Below are positions 18,253 to 25,622 of a stretch of DNA of 64,000 nucleotides, piece by piece; position 1 is the stretch's first letter, and each line of letters begins with the position of its first letter. Source of the stretch: Clostridium mediterraneense (GTDB lineage Bacteria; Bacillota; Clostridia; Clostridiales; Clostridiaceae); contig NZ_LT594785.1 of NCBI RefSeq assembly GCF_900091705.1, positions 796,119 to 860,118 of the forward strand, read 5' to 3'. A model generated the notes under the pieces. It did not search any database. It was not told the DNA's origin and was given only the letters and a program-made list of their open reading frames with translations. The position numbers were made by a program, and so were the translations under genes.

Positions 18253-18954
18253 TTATATCCCCATTCTCTTTTCGTATTCAGTTTCAGCCTGAGATTTTCT
18301 AAGATATACAGGAACAAATTCATTAAGAGGATTTGTAAGTCCATTTGTAAGTCTTTCTATTGCAAGTTCTCCAAGTGATGAAGCTTTTGGATATAGACAG
18401 TTCATTGGAGCAAAGTTTGCAAGCTTAACTTCTTCTTTAAGTCTTGCTTGATGTTTTTGTGTTGCATCTCCTATAAATATAACTTTTTCTCCTCTTTCAT
18501 TCAAAGTAGAAATAAGCTCTTCTAAAGATGAGCAAGAAGCCTCTGAAATAGATGTAAGCTTTCCATTTACATTTTTATAAAGATTTGTATAAACATTATC
18601 TCTAAGTGCATCTATTATAGGACAGATTATTCCATCAAAAGTCATAGCATTATAAGCTAAAGTTTCAAGTGATGAAATTGAAACACAAGGTTTCTTTGAA
18701 CCAAGTGCTAAACCTTTTATTGTTGCCATTCCTATTCTAAGACCTGTAAATGAACCAGGACCTTCTGAAATGGCAAATGCATCTATATCTTTTATTGTTA
18801 AATCATAATCTGTTAAAAGTCTATCTATTAAATCCATTAAAATAACAGAATGTTGTTTTTTACTATTTAAATTTATTTCTCCAAGAATTTGATCATTTTT
18901 AACTAAAGCACAAGTAGCAGTGCTTGATGATGAATCTACTGCTAAAACTAACAT
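18253..18954 (-). CDS. tsaB: tRNA t6A biosynthesis protein TsaB
   Basis: Partner of TsaD in making the universal N6-threonylcarbamoyl-adenosine on ANN-decoding tRNAs. It has 233 residues with the ASKHA-type N-terminus LAVDSSSSTATCALV and the dimer-interface block SEGPGSFTGLRIGMATIKGLA around residue 65. Metal ligands of TsaD are missing, as expected for TsaB. It overlaps the end of tsaE by 7 nt. The tsaD gene is not in this window. Confidence 0.95.
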   Translation of the reverse strand: MLVLAVDSSSSTATCALVKNDQILGEINLNSKKQHSVILMDLIDRLLTDYDLTIKDIDAFAISEGPGSFTGLRIGMATIKGLALGSKKPCVSISSLETLAYNAMTFDGIICPIIDALRDNVYTNLYKNVNGKLTSISEASCSSLEELISTLNERGEKVIFIGDATQKHQARLKEEVKLANFAPMNCLYPKASSLGELAIERLTNGLTNPLNEFVPVYLRKSQAETEYEKRMGI

Positions 18955-19412
18955 ATTTTAATCTCCTTTATATAATCATAAGAATTACCGTAGCTTTCTA
19001 GAGTTATTTTTCTAAAGTTTTCACCTTTTTCAGGCATTTTTCTGATATTTATATATAAATATTCTCTTGGTATAAGTTCTTCTATGTAATTAGCCCATTC
19101 AATTAAGCTAACACCTTCACCAAAGATATATTCATCAAATCCTATTGCATATATTTCATCAGGATCATCTACTCTATATACATCAAAATGGTATAAGCTA
19201 AGTCTTCCACTGTGATATTCATTTACTATGTTAAAAGTAGGACTTGTAATATGTTCAGTAATTCCAAGACCTTCAGCAATACCTTTACTCATATGAGTTT
19301 TACCTGTTCCAAGGTCACCTGTTAAACAGATTATATCTCCCTTTCCTGCAAGTTTACCTATTTGTCTACCTATATTTAAAGTATCTTCAACACTATTAAC
19401 TATAAACTCCAT
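18948..19412 (-). CDS. tsaE: tRNA t6A biosynthesis ATPase TsaE
   Basis: P-loop ATPase of the t6A complex. It has 154 residues with Walker A LTGDLGTGKTHMSKGI (about 31-46), the switch-like block TSPTFNIVNEY, then YHFDVYRVDDPDE and the Walker B-like SLIEWANYIEELIP. RBS GGAGA is 8 nt before the ATG. It is the first gene of the operon; its promoter must lie in 19413-19640 on the minus strand, but no convincing boxes were picked out. Confidence 0.95.
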   Translation of the reverse strand: MEFIVNSVEDTLNIGRQIGKLAGKGDIICLTGDLGTGKTHMSKGIAEGLGITEHITSPTFNIVNEYHSGRLSLYHFDVYRVDDPDEIYAIGFDEYIFGEGVSLIEWANYIEELIPREYLYINIRKMPEKGENFRKITLESYGNSYDYIKEIKIC

Positions 19413-19642
19413 ATTGATATCTCCTTTCAGTAATATGTAAATTACTTCTTTAAATATTCTATCTAATATTTATTAAAAAGAAAAGGAAAGCTTTTGTTTT
19501 AATTATGACCATAATTATTATATATATAAGAAGTATTCAATTATATTAGAAAAATTTTAGGTAGTAATAGTAGTGTTAAGTAAGTGTTTATGGGACTTTT
19601 TTATTATAAGACAAATTATTTTAAAAAAATTTAAAAAAAGAC

Positions 19643-19671
19643 TTGCAATTTGTTTTTATAGCATATATAAT
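19643..19671 (+). promoter_or_regulatory. Sigma-A promoter for tRNA-Trp
   Basis: TTGCAA (19643-19648), 17-nt spacer, TATAAT (19666-19671), about 30 nt before the tRNA. Confidence 0.75.
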
Positions 19672-19701
19672 AATTTATGTAATCAAGCGGAAACGCATTA
19701 A

Positions 19702-19777
19702 AGGGGTATGGCTCAATTGGTAGAGTAGTGGTCTCCAAAACCATTGGTTGCGGGTTCGAGTCCTGCTGCCCCTGCCA
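19702..19777 (+). tRNA. tRNA-Trp (anticodon CCA)
   Basis: 76-nt cloverleaf. The acceptor AGGGGTA pairs with TGCCCCT, the anticodon loop is CTCCAAA, and the 3' CCA is encoded. Single gene with its own promoter and terminator. Confidence 0.96.
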
Positions 19778-19780
19778 GAT

Positions 19781-19817
19781 AGAAGATTTAGATTTAATCT
19801 AAATCTTCTTTTTTTTT
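19781..19817 (+). terminator. Terminator of tRNA-Trp
   Basis: 13-bp stem (19781-19793 with 19797-19809) and a long T-run. Confidence 0.88.
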
Positions 19818-19855
19818 ATTTATTTTTATAAATTAAAATTAGAAAATATTACTAT

Positions 19856-19884
19856 GAATTAAATTTTATAAATGTGGCATTCTA
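19856..19884 (+). promoter_or_regulatory. Sigma-G-like forespore promoter for the spore proteins
   Basis: The -10 CATTCTA (19878-19884) fits the sigma-F/G pattern CATnnTA exactly. The -35 GAATT (19856-19860) is one base off GHATR. Spacer is 17 nt. No comparable box precedes the second spore gene, so both are probably on one transcript. Confidence 0.6.
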
Positions 19885-19964
19885 TTAGTGTAGGAGGGAA
19901 AGAAATTAAAAAAGTTTCTGAAAACCTACTAATTTTAAACCAAATATCCAAGGAGGGATTCATT

Positions 19965-20147
19965 ATGTCAAAGAATTATAAAGCAAAAGCAGATTTATCA
20001 GGATTTAAAGCTGAAGTAGCTAGAGATTTAGGAGTATCATTCAAGGAATACAACGGTGATTTAAGCGCAAGACAATGTGGTTCTGTAGGTGGGGAAATGG
20101 TTAAAAGAATGGTAGAAGACTACGAAAGTAAGCACGGAGAACAATAA
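19965..20147 (+). CDS. Alpha/beta-type small acid-soluble spore protein, copy 1
   Basis: A 60-residue DNA-binding spore protein that coats and protects forespore DNA and is degraded at germination. It keeps the second family helix block (GDLSARQCGSVGGEMVKRMV, matching the usual SRxNGSVGGExxKR) and the FKAEVARDLGV segment, where GPR would be expected to cut. It is shorter than classic SspA/SspC at the N-terminus and has a cysteine in place of the usual Asn. The frame is open back to ATG 19872, but AAGGAGGG directly before ATG 19965 fixes this start. A sigma-G-like promoter lies upstream. Confidence 0.92.
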   Translation: MSKNYKAKADLSGFKAEVARDLGVSFKEYNGDLSARQCGSVGGEMVKRMVEDYESKHGEQ

Positions 20148-20204
20148 TTTCTCTAACTTTTAGTTAACTACTAAAATGACCAAATAGCCAAGGAGGGATT
20201 CATT

Positions 20205-20384
20205 ATGTCAAAGAATAATAAAGCAAAAGCAAGTTTAGCAGGATTCAAAGCTGAAGTAGCTAATGATTTAGGTATAACATTTAAAGAGTATAATGGCGAT
20301 TTAAGTGCAAGACAATGTGGTTCTGTAGGTGGCGAAATGGTTAGAAGAATGGTAGAAGAATATGAAAGTCACCTAAGCGAGTAA
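20205..20384 (+). CDS. Alpha/beta-type small acid-soluble spore protein, copy 2
   Basis: A 59-residue paralogue of the preceding gene, 57 nt downstream. It shares the RBS/start block CCAAGGAGGGATTCATTATG and most residues. It differs at scattered positions (for example VANDLGITF against VARDLGVSF) and ends ESHLSE instead of ESKHGEQ. The Cys-containing SARQCGSVGGEMV core is identical. A recent tandem duplication is the simplest explanation. Confidence 0.92.
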   Translation: MSKNNKAKASLAGFKAEVANDLGITFKEYNGDLSARQCGSVGGEMVRRMVEEYESHLSE

Positions 20385-20414
20385 CCTTAACGAAAGTATT
20401 ATAGTGGAGTAAAA

Positions 20415-20459
20415 ATGATTTTACAACATTTAATATATTTTGCGAAAGGGTGTTTGTGA
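20415..20459 (+). CDS. Possible 14-residue micro-ORF
   Basis: ATG at 20415 behind GTGGAG encodes a small hydrophobic peptide (MILQHLIYFAKGCL). Its TGA stop overlaps the ATG of the next micro-ORF as TGATG. It is unrecognised; support is only the RBS, the overlap and its place behind the spore genes. Confidence 0.3.
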   Translation: MILQHLIYFAKGCL

Positions 20460-20500
20460 TGGATGGACCACCAGAGATTAGTTTTAAAAAATTAATTTAA
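20459..20500 (+). CDS. Possible 13-residue micro-ORF
   Basis: ATG at 20459, overlapping the stop of the preceding micro-ORF, with AAAGGGTG 6-7 nt upstream. Encodes MDGPPEISFKKLI. Function unknown. The RBS and start arrangement is as good as that of ordinary genes here, but so short a frame can arise by chance. Confidence 0.35.
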   Translation: MDGPPEISFKKLI

Positions 20501-20518
20501 AATCTTCTATCTAAAGGG

Positions 20519-20571
20519 AAGACTACTTAAAAGATAATTTTATTAACTTTTAAGTGGTCTTTTCTTTTTAT
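20519..20571 (+). terminator. Terminator of the spore protein operon
   Basis: 15-bp stem (20519-20533 with 20547-20561, one G-T pair), 13-nt loop, TTCTTTTTAT tail. Confidence 0.8.
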
Positions 20572-20669
20572 AAAAATAAATATGATTAAAAAGTTAATAA
20601 AAAGTTAATAATTTAAATTGATAGATTGATTGACAATAGTAAGGATAAAAAGTATCCTATAATCATAGA

Positions 20670-20684
20670 TGCAAATTATTTGCA
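20670..20684 (+). promoter_or_regulatory. Perfect palindrome before the zinc-binding protein gene
   Basis: TGCAAATTATTTGCA, a 7-1-7 perfect dyad, lies just after TATAAT (20658-20663) and before the RBS. The position suits a repressor operator. It does not resemble the usual Zur or AdcR box. A TTGACA at 20630-20635 could be the -35, paired with TATCCT at 20653-20658 (17 nt). Confidence 0.4.
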
Positions 20685-20711
20685 AGTAGAATGGAATTTT
20701 AGGAGTATTTT

Positions 20712-21668
20712 ATGAAAAGAAAAATAATATTTGCAACTGCAATAGTTGCAATATTGAGTATATTAGGCTTTATAGGCATTACTAAAAAACATGAAGTTGA
20801 TGCAGCGGAGCAAGGAAAAATAAAGGTTATGGCTAGTATTTATCCCCTTAAGGAGTTTGCTCAAATAATAGGAGGAGATAAGGTAATAGTTAGATCAATG
20901 GTTCCAGATGGAGCAGAACCACATGATTTTGAACCAAAGAGTAAAGATATAGTACATCTTAATAGCTCACAGCTATTTTTATATAATGGACTTGGAATGG
21001 AGCATTGGGTTGATAAAGTTCTTGCTATGATAGAAAATAAAAATTTAGAAGTAGTAAATACATCAAAAAATACTAATGTAATTTTAGTAGATAAAGATGG
21101 AGAAGAAGTACATGATGAGCATGAAAATCATGGAGATGATGATGACCATCATGATCATGGAAGACAAGATCCACATATATGGTTAAGTCTAAAAGAAGCT
21201 AAAAATCAATCAAAGCTTATAGAAGAAGCTCTTATAAAGATTGACCCTGCTAATGCAAGTTATTATACAAATAACTATAATAATTTTGCTGCAAAACTTG
21301 ACAGTTTATATGATGAATATTCTAAAAAGTTTGCTAGCCTGCCAAATAAAAACTTTGTTACAGGTCATGCAGCCTTTGGATATTTATGTAGAGATTTTGG
21401 CTTAAAGCAAGAAAGCGTCGAAGATGTATTTGGAGAAGGTGAAATAACTCCACAACATTTAAAGCAAATATCAGAATATTGTAAGGCTAATAATGTAAAA
21501 ACAATATTTATGCCTGACTCAACAAGTGAAAAAGTATCTCAAACATTAGCTAATGAAGTTGGAGCAAAACTTGTTAAGATTTCTAGTTTAGAAAGTCAAA
21601 ATGGAAATAAAACTTATCTTCAAACAATGGAAGATAATTTAAGTACAATATATAATAATTTAAAATAA
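20712..21668 (+). CDS. znuA: Zinc-type ABC transporter substrate-binding protein
   Basis: Cluster A-I metal-binding protein that captures zinc (possibly manganese) outside the membrane. It has 318 residues. The metal ligands are visible as His in EPHDFEP, His in QDPHIWL, His in VTGHAAFGYL and Asp in MPDSTSEK. An Asp/His-rich loop (about 135-155) favours zinc. The N-terminus is a hydrophobic signal (residues 4-23) but has no lipobox cysteine, which is unusual for a Gram-positive binding protein. No ABC or permease gene is adjacent, so it must use a transporter encoded elsewhere. Confidence 0.9.
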   Translation: MKRKIIFATAIVAILSILGFIGITKKHEVDAAEQGKIKVMASIYPLKEFAQIIGGDKVIVRSMVPDGAEPHDFEPKSKDIVHLNSSQLFLYNGLGMEHWVDKVLAMIENKNLEVVNTSKNTNVILVDKDGEEVHDEHENHGDDDDHHDHGRQDPHIWLSLKEAKNQSKLIEEALIKIDPANASYYTNNYNNFAAKLDSLYDEYSKKFASLPNKNFVTGHAAFGYLCRDFGLKQESVEDVFGEGEITPQHLKQISEYCKANNVKTIFMPDSTSEKVSQTLANEVGAKLVKISSLESQNGNKTYLQTMEDNLSTIYNNLK

Positions 21669-21682
21669 TATATTTTAAATTT

Positions 21683-21715
21683 AGATGTCCTAATACAAGG
21701 GCATCTTTTTTTATT
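21683..21715 (+). terminator. Terminator after znuA
   Basis: 9-bp stem (21683-21691 with 21698-21706), 6-nt loop, T-run. Confidence 0.78.
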
Positions 21716-21765
21716 ATTAATAAATTTTTAAATACTTATATAAATCAAAAAATATTAAAAACTAA

Positions 21766-21774
21766 TGGTATAAT
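21766..21774 (+). promoter_or_regulatory. Extended -10 promoter for the MutS-like gene
   Basis: TGGTATAAT (TGnTATAAT), no clear -35, about 46 nt before the start codon. Confidence 0.4.
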
Positions 21775-21819
21775 TTTGTTATGTAAACTATAAACTATAA
21801 CTATTGAAGGGGGTAAGTT

Positions 21820-23616
21820 ATGTTTAATAGGATAGATTTTTATAAGGAAAGAATAGAGAAAAAAGAAAAGGAATTTAGAGAATATAAAAATAGATATAAT
21901 TTTATAAGTTTTCTAAGATTATTAGATGTTGCTTTGATAATATTCTTTCTAGCTTATTGGTATTTTGGTAGCAATTTTAAAATTGTATCTGCTGTTGGAA
22001 GTGTTATTGGAGTAGTTATATTTATATTTTTAGCTAAATGGCATGAGGGCATAGATGAATTATTAGCAGAGATAAATAATTCAATACAATTAAATACTGA
22101 TGATATTAAAAGAAATAATGGTGAGTGGAAAGAATTTAAGGATACAGGAAAAGAGTATCTGGATATTAAGCATAAATTTGCGGGAGATTTAGATGTTTTT
22201 GGTGATAAGTCATTTTTCCAATGGATTAATGCAACAAAGACTCCATATGGAAGAGAAATTTTAAAAAATAAACTTTTATTAAATGAATATATAAGTAAAA
22301 ATGAAATATATAAAACTCAGGAAGCTTTAAAGGAATTAGGAAAAAAAGTTGAACTTAGAGAAAGGTTCTTATCAGCTCTTATTAGTAATAAGAAAAGAAC
22401 AGAAAAAAGTAAACATTATCTTATAGAATGGGCTAAAGAAAGAAATCATAATATTTTATCTAGTGGAATCTATATGTTAAGAATAGTTGCACCTGTAATA
22501 ACGGTACTTACATTAATTCTTTCTTTTAGTGGTAAGATAAACTTCTTATTCTTTTTAAGTATATTTATTATTAATCTTGCTATTATAAGTACAGTTGGTA
22601 AGCAAGTTAATGAAGGTTTAGAATTATTTGAAGAACTAAAATATAAGATTTCAGGTTATGTAAAAGCTCTAGAAATTTTAGAAAATGAAGAGTTTAAGTC
22701 TGATAAGCTTAATCAGATAAAAAGAGCTATTATAAATGGTGAAGGAGCAAGTAAAAGTCTTAAAAAACTATATAATATGAGTTCTTGGCTCAATGATAGG
22801 GGAAATGCTTTTTACTTTGTTTTAAATGGAATTCTATATTGGGATTATCAAATTCTTTGTAGAGCAGAGAAGTGGAAAGAACAATATGGTGAAAAAGTTG
22901 AAGAGTGGATGAATGCTTTAGGTGAATTTGAAGCTTTAGAAAGTTTAAGTGTTTTAGCAAATGAAGAATATACATTACCTACAATAAATGATGATTTAAT
23001 AATTGAAGCAGAGGAAATAGTTCATCCTATGATTGTTGATAATGGTGTTAGAAATAGTTTTAGATTAGATGAGCAAAAAAGAGTTGCACTTATAACTGGA
23101 TCTAATATGTCAGGAAAAAGTACATTTTTAAGAACTATAGGATTTAGTATGTTCTTATCTTATCTTGGACTGGGAGTTAAGGCTCAGAAGTTTAGTCTTC
23201 CAATAGTTAATATCTATACTTGTATGAGAATAGGCGACAATTTAAATGAAAGTATATCTTCATTTTATGCAGAAATACTAAGAGTTAAAAGTATAGTTGA
23301 AGGAGCTAAAAAAGGTGAGAGAATTATGTTCTTATTAGATGAAATATTTAAAGGAACTAATTCATTAGATAGACATGAAGGGGCAGAGGTTCTTATAAAT
23401 CAACTTTTAAAGGGAAAGAGCATAGGACTTGTTTCTACTCATGATTTAGAACTTTGTAATATGGAGGAAAAACAAAGTGAAATAATAAACTATAACTTTA
23501 GAGAATACTATGAGAATAATAAGCTAAGATTTGATTATAAACTTAGAAAAGGTATTTCAACAACAAGAAATGCTAGGTATCTTATGAAAATGGCAGGTAT
23601 AGAGATAGATACCTAA
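21820..23616 (+). CDS. Membrane-associated MutS-like ATPase
   Basis: A 598-residue protein with a C-terminal MutS domain V: Walker A TGSNMSGKSTFLRTIG (about 427-442), Walker B IMFLLDEIFKGTNS, and the STHDLELC motif. The mismatch-recognition domains of MutS1 are missing. Instead there are hydrophobic segments at about 30-75 and 218-260, predicting membrane insertion, with charged helices between. This belongs to the poorly understood group of membrane MutS-related proteins in clostridia. It is unlikely to do classical mismatch repair. RBS GAAGGGGG lies 8 nt upstream. Monocistronic. Confidence 0.85.
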   Translation: MFNRIDFYKERIEKKEKEFREYKNRYNFISFLRLLDVALIIFFLAYWYFGSNFKIVSAVGSVIGVVIFIFLAKWHEGIDELLAEINNSIQLNTDDIKRNNGEWKEFKDTGKEYLDIKHKFAGDLDVFGDKSFFQWINATKTPYGREILKNKLLLNEYISKNEIYKTQEALKELGKKVELRERFLSALISNKKRTEKSKHYLIEWAKERNHNILSSGIYMLRIVAPVITVLTLILSFSGKINFLFFLSIFIINLAIISTVGKQVNEGLELFEELKYKISGYVKALEILENEEFKSDKLNQIKRAIINGEGASKSLKKLYNMSSWLNDRGNAFYFVLNGILYWDYQILCRAEKWKEQYGEKVEEWMNALGEFEALESLSVLANEEYTLPTINDDLIIEAEEIVHPMIVDNGVRNSFRLDEQKRVALITGSNMSGKSTFLRTIGFSMFLSYLGLGVKAQKFSLPIVNIYTCMRIGDNLNESISSFYAEILRVKSIVEGAKKGERIMFLLDEIFKGTNSLDRHEGAEVLINQLLKGKSIGLVSTHDLELCNMEEKQSEIINYNFREYYENNKLRFDYKLRKGISTTRNARYLMKMAGIEIDT

Positions 23617-23639
23617 TACGTGTAACCATTATAAACACT

Positions 23640-23668
23640 TAGACAAAGCTAGGTAAATCTGCTATAAT
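23640..23668 (+). promoter_or_regulatory. Promoter upstream of the DUF262 gene
   Basis: TAGACA (23640-23645), 17-nt spacer, TATAAT (23663-23668). A terminator lies only about 30 nt downstream of the expected start, before the gene. Confidence 0.5.
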
Positions 23669-23700
23669 AATATAATAGTTAACATAATAAATAGAAAATT

Positions 23701-23727
23701 AAGCCTTTTTTAAAAGGCTTTTTTTTG
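23701..23727 (+). terminator. Terminator or attenuator before the DUF262 gene
   Basis: AAGCCTTTT (23701-23709) with AAAAGGCTT (23712-23720), followed by TTTTTTG. It may end the MutS-like transcript, or attenuate the promoter at 23640. Confidence 0.7.
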
Positions 23728-23765
23728 TGAATTAAGAAGATTGCAGAATAGTAGGAGGAATACAG

Positions 23766-25508
23766 TTGTTTACAGAGAATATAAAAGCAAAAGAATATTA
23801 CATAAAGGATTTGTTAAGCCCTAAGTTCTTATTTGAAATTCCAGATTATCAAAGAGCTTATTCATGGACAACAGAAAATCTAAAACAACTAGTTGATGAT
23901 ATAAATGATTCAATTAATTTAAATAGTGGAAGAGAGTTTGAAAACTTTGAACCCTATTTCATAGGAAGTATAGTTCTTTGTGGAAAAGAATATAAAGATG
24001 ATGGTTGGGGTCGTTATGATGTAATAGATGGACAACAAAGATTAACATCTTTAATAATGCTTATAGCAACAATTAGAGATATGATTCAAAATGAAGAGTA
24101 TAAGAAAGTACTTGCTTCTTTAATCTATCAAGAAGCTAATGAGCTTATGGGAATTAAAGAAAACATAAGAGTTAGAGTTAGAGGAAAAGAAGAAGAGTTC
24201 TTTAAGAAATATGTCTTAGCTGAAAATGGTACAAACCTTATAGATGAAATAGATAGAGAAGATTTAACAGAAACTAAAATGAATATGTTAAATGCTCTTG
24301 AAGTATTTAAGGCTAGCTTCAAAGATGAAAATGGAAATATATTAGATGAAAAGTTAAATAACTTTATAAAATACTTATTACAAAAGGTTGTACTTGTAGT
24401 AATAAAGACAAATTCATTTGAATCAGCATTTAGACTATTTAATGTTATAAATGCTAGAGGATTACCTCTTACAAATGCAGATCTTTTAAAGAGTGAAAAC
24501 TTAAGAGTTATACCACAAGAAAAGAGAGCAGAATTTACTCAAATATGGGAAAATGATGAATTAGATCTTGGTAAGGATAACTTAGAAATGCTTATCGGAT
24601 TTATGAGAGCTATAAATCTTAAGAAGAAAGCAGAAGTTTCATTATATGAAGAATTTAGTAAGAATATTTTTGTTGATAATAGAGATTATTTAGGAGAAAA
24701 CTTTATAAATCATATGCATAGCATTAAAGAATTATATAGTAAATATATAGTAGATGCCGATTTAGATATAGAAGATAAGAATACAGTTATTTTCTATAAG
24801 AATTTAATTAAGCTTATGATTGAAGTTTTACCATATGAAGAGTGGATGGCTGCAGTTATCAGATTTGTAGAAAAGTATAAAAATGATGATAAAGCAGTTG
24901 TAGAATTTGTTAAGCTTCTTGAAAAGAGAGTTGTTATTGATTGGGTAAATGGAAATTCATTTGCAGATAGATTAAACAGAGTTTATGATATAATTAAGGC
25001 AATTGATGAGACAAGCTCATTAGAAGAATTAAGAAATAGCGAAGTATTTATTTCAGATTTAGAAAGAACATCAGCTTACTTTAAGAATGCATTAAATGAT
25101 ATTGATTTCTATAGTAAGGGAAGAATGACAGTTCCAAAGTATGTTCTAATAAGAATGGATATAGAATTAAATCCAGGAGTTGAAGTTGATTATTATGGAA
25201 ATAAGATAATGATAGAACATATACTTCCAAGAAATGCGAAGGATTCATACTGGGTAGGAAACTTTAAAGCAGACCAAAGAAGAAATTGGGCTAATAAGTT
25301 TGGTAACTTAGTTCTTATATCAGGAGCAAAGAATACAAGACTTAATAATAAGCCATTTGATGAAAAAGTTGAAGAATACTTAAGTAAGAAGGGTCAATTT
25401 AAGATAACAGAGGAAGTATTCAAAAATAAAGAATGGAATATGGAAAGTTTAGAAGAAAGACATAATACTCTTGTTGAAAGAGCTTTAAATCTTTGGACTA
25501 AATTTTAA
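23766..25508 (+). CDS. DUF262/HNH (GmrSD-like) nuclease-family protein
   Basis: A 580-residue fusion. The N-terminal DUF262 domain (ParB/sulfiredoxin-like fold) has IPDYQRAYSW (about 25-34) and the hallmark DGQQR at residues 88-92. The C-terminal DUF1524-type HNH half has EHILP (His485), then NKFGNLVLISGAKNTRLNNKPF. Domain order and motifs match GmrSD-type modification-dependent enzymes, where the DUF262 part uses NTP and the HNH part cuts DNA. An anti-phage role is therefore plausible but not shown. It starts at TTG behind AGGAGG. It is flanked by terminators and has no methyltransferase neighbour, as expected for a stand-alone type IV-like enzyme. Confidence 0.85.
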   Translation: MFTENIKAKEYYIKDLLSPKFLFEIPDYQRAYSWTTENLKQLVDDINDSINLNSGREFENFEPYFIGSIVLCGKEYKDDGWGRYDVIDGQQRLTSLIMLIATIRDMIQNEEYKKVLASLIYQEANELMGIKENIRVRVRGKEEEFFKKYVLAENGTNLIDEIDREDLTETKMNMLNALEVFKASFKDENGNILDEKLNNFIKYLLQKVVLVVIKTNSFESAFRLFNVINARGLPLTNADLLKSENLRVIPQEKRAEFTQIWENDELDLGKDNLEMLIGFMRAINLKKKAEVSLYEEFSKNIFVDNRDYLGENFINHMHSIKELYSKYIVDADLDIEDKNTVIFYKNLIKLMIEVLPYEEWMAAVIRFVEKYKNDDKAVVEFVKLLEKRVVIDWVNGNSFADRLNRVYDIIKAIDETSSLEELRNSEVFISDLERTSAYFKNALNDIDFYSKGRMTVPKYVLIRMDIELNPGVEVDYYGNKIMIEHILPRNAKDSYWVGNFKADQRRNWANKFGNLVLISGAKNTRLNNKPFDEKVEEYLSKKGQFKITEEVFKNKEWNMESLEERHNTLVERALNLWTKF

Positions 25509-25535
25509 TAATAAGTAATAAAGATTTACTAATTT

Positions 25536-25582
25536 AAAACTCCAAAGAGACTAAGTTTATATAATCTCTTTGGGGTTTTTTT
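25536..25582 (+). terminator. Terminator between DUF262 gene and LexA-ATPase gene
   Basis: 15-bp stem (25536-25550 with 25565-25579, one G-T pair), 14-nt loop, seven-T tail. Only 40 nt separate it from the next start codon, leaving little room for a separate promoter. Confidence 0.85.
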
Positions 25583-25622
25583 AAAATATTATTTTACAAG
25601 TTTATAGGAAAGGAGTGTTAGT

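Noticed and set aside
19872-19964. 31-residue N-terminal extension of the first spore protein
   Set aside because: The upstream ATG overlaps the likely sigma-G -10 region, and a strong Shine-Dalgarno sits directly before ATG 19965. The second copy has no such extension.
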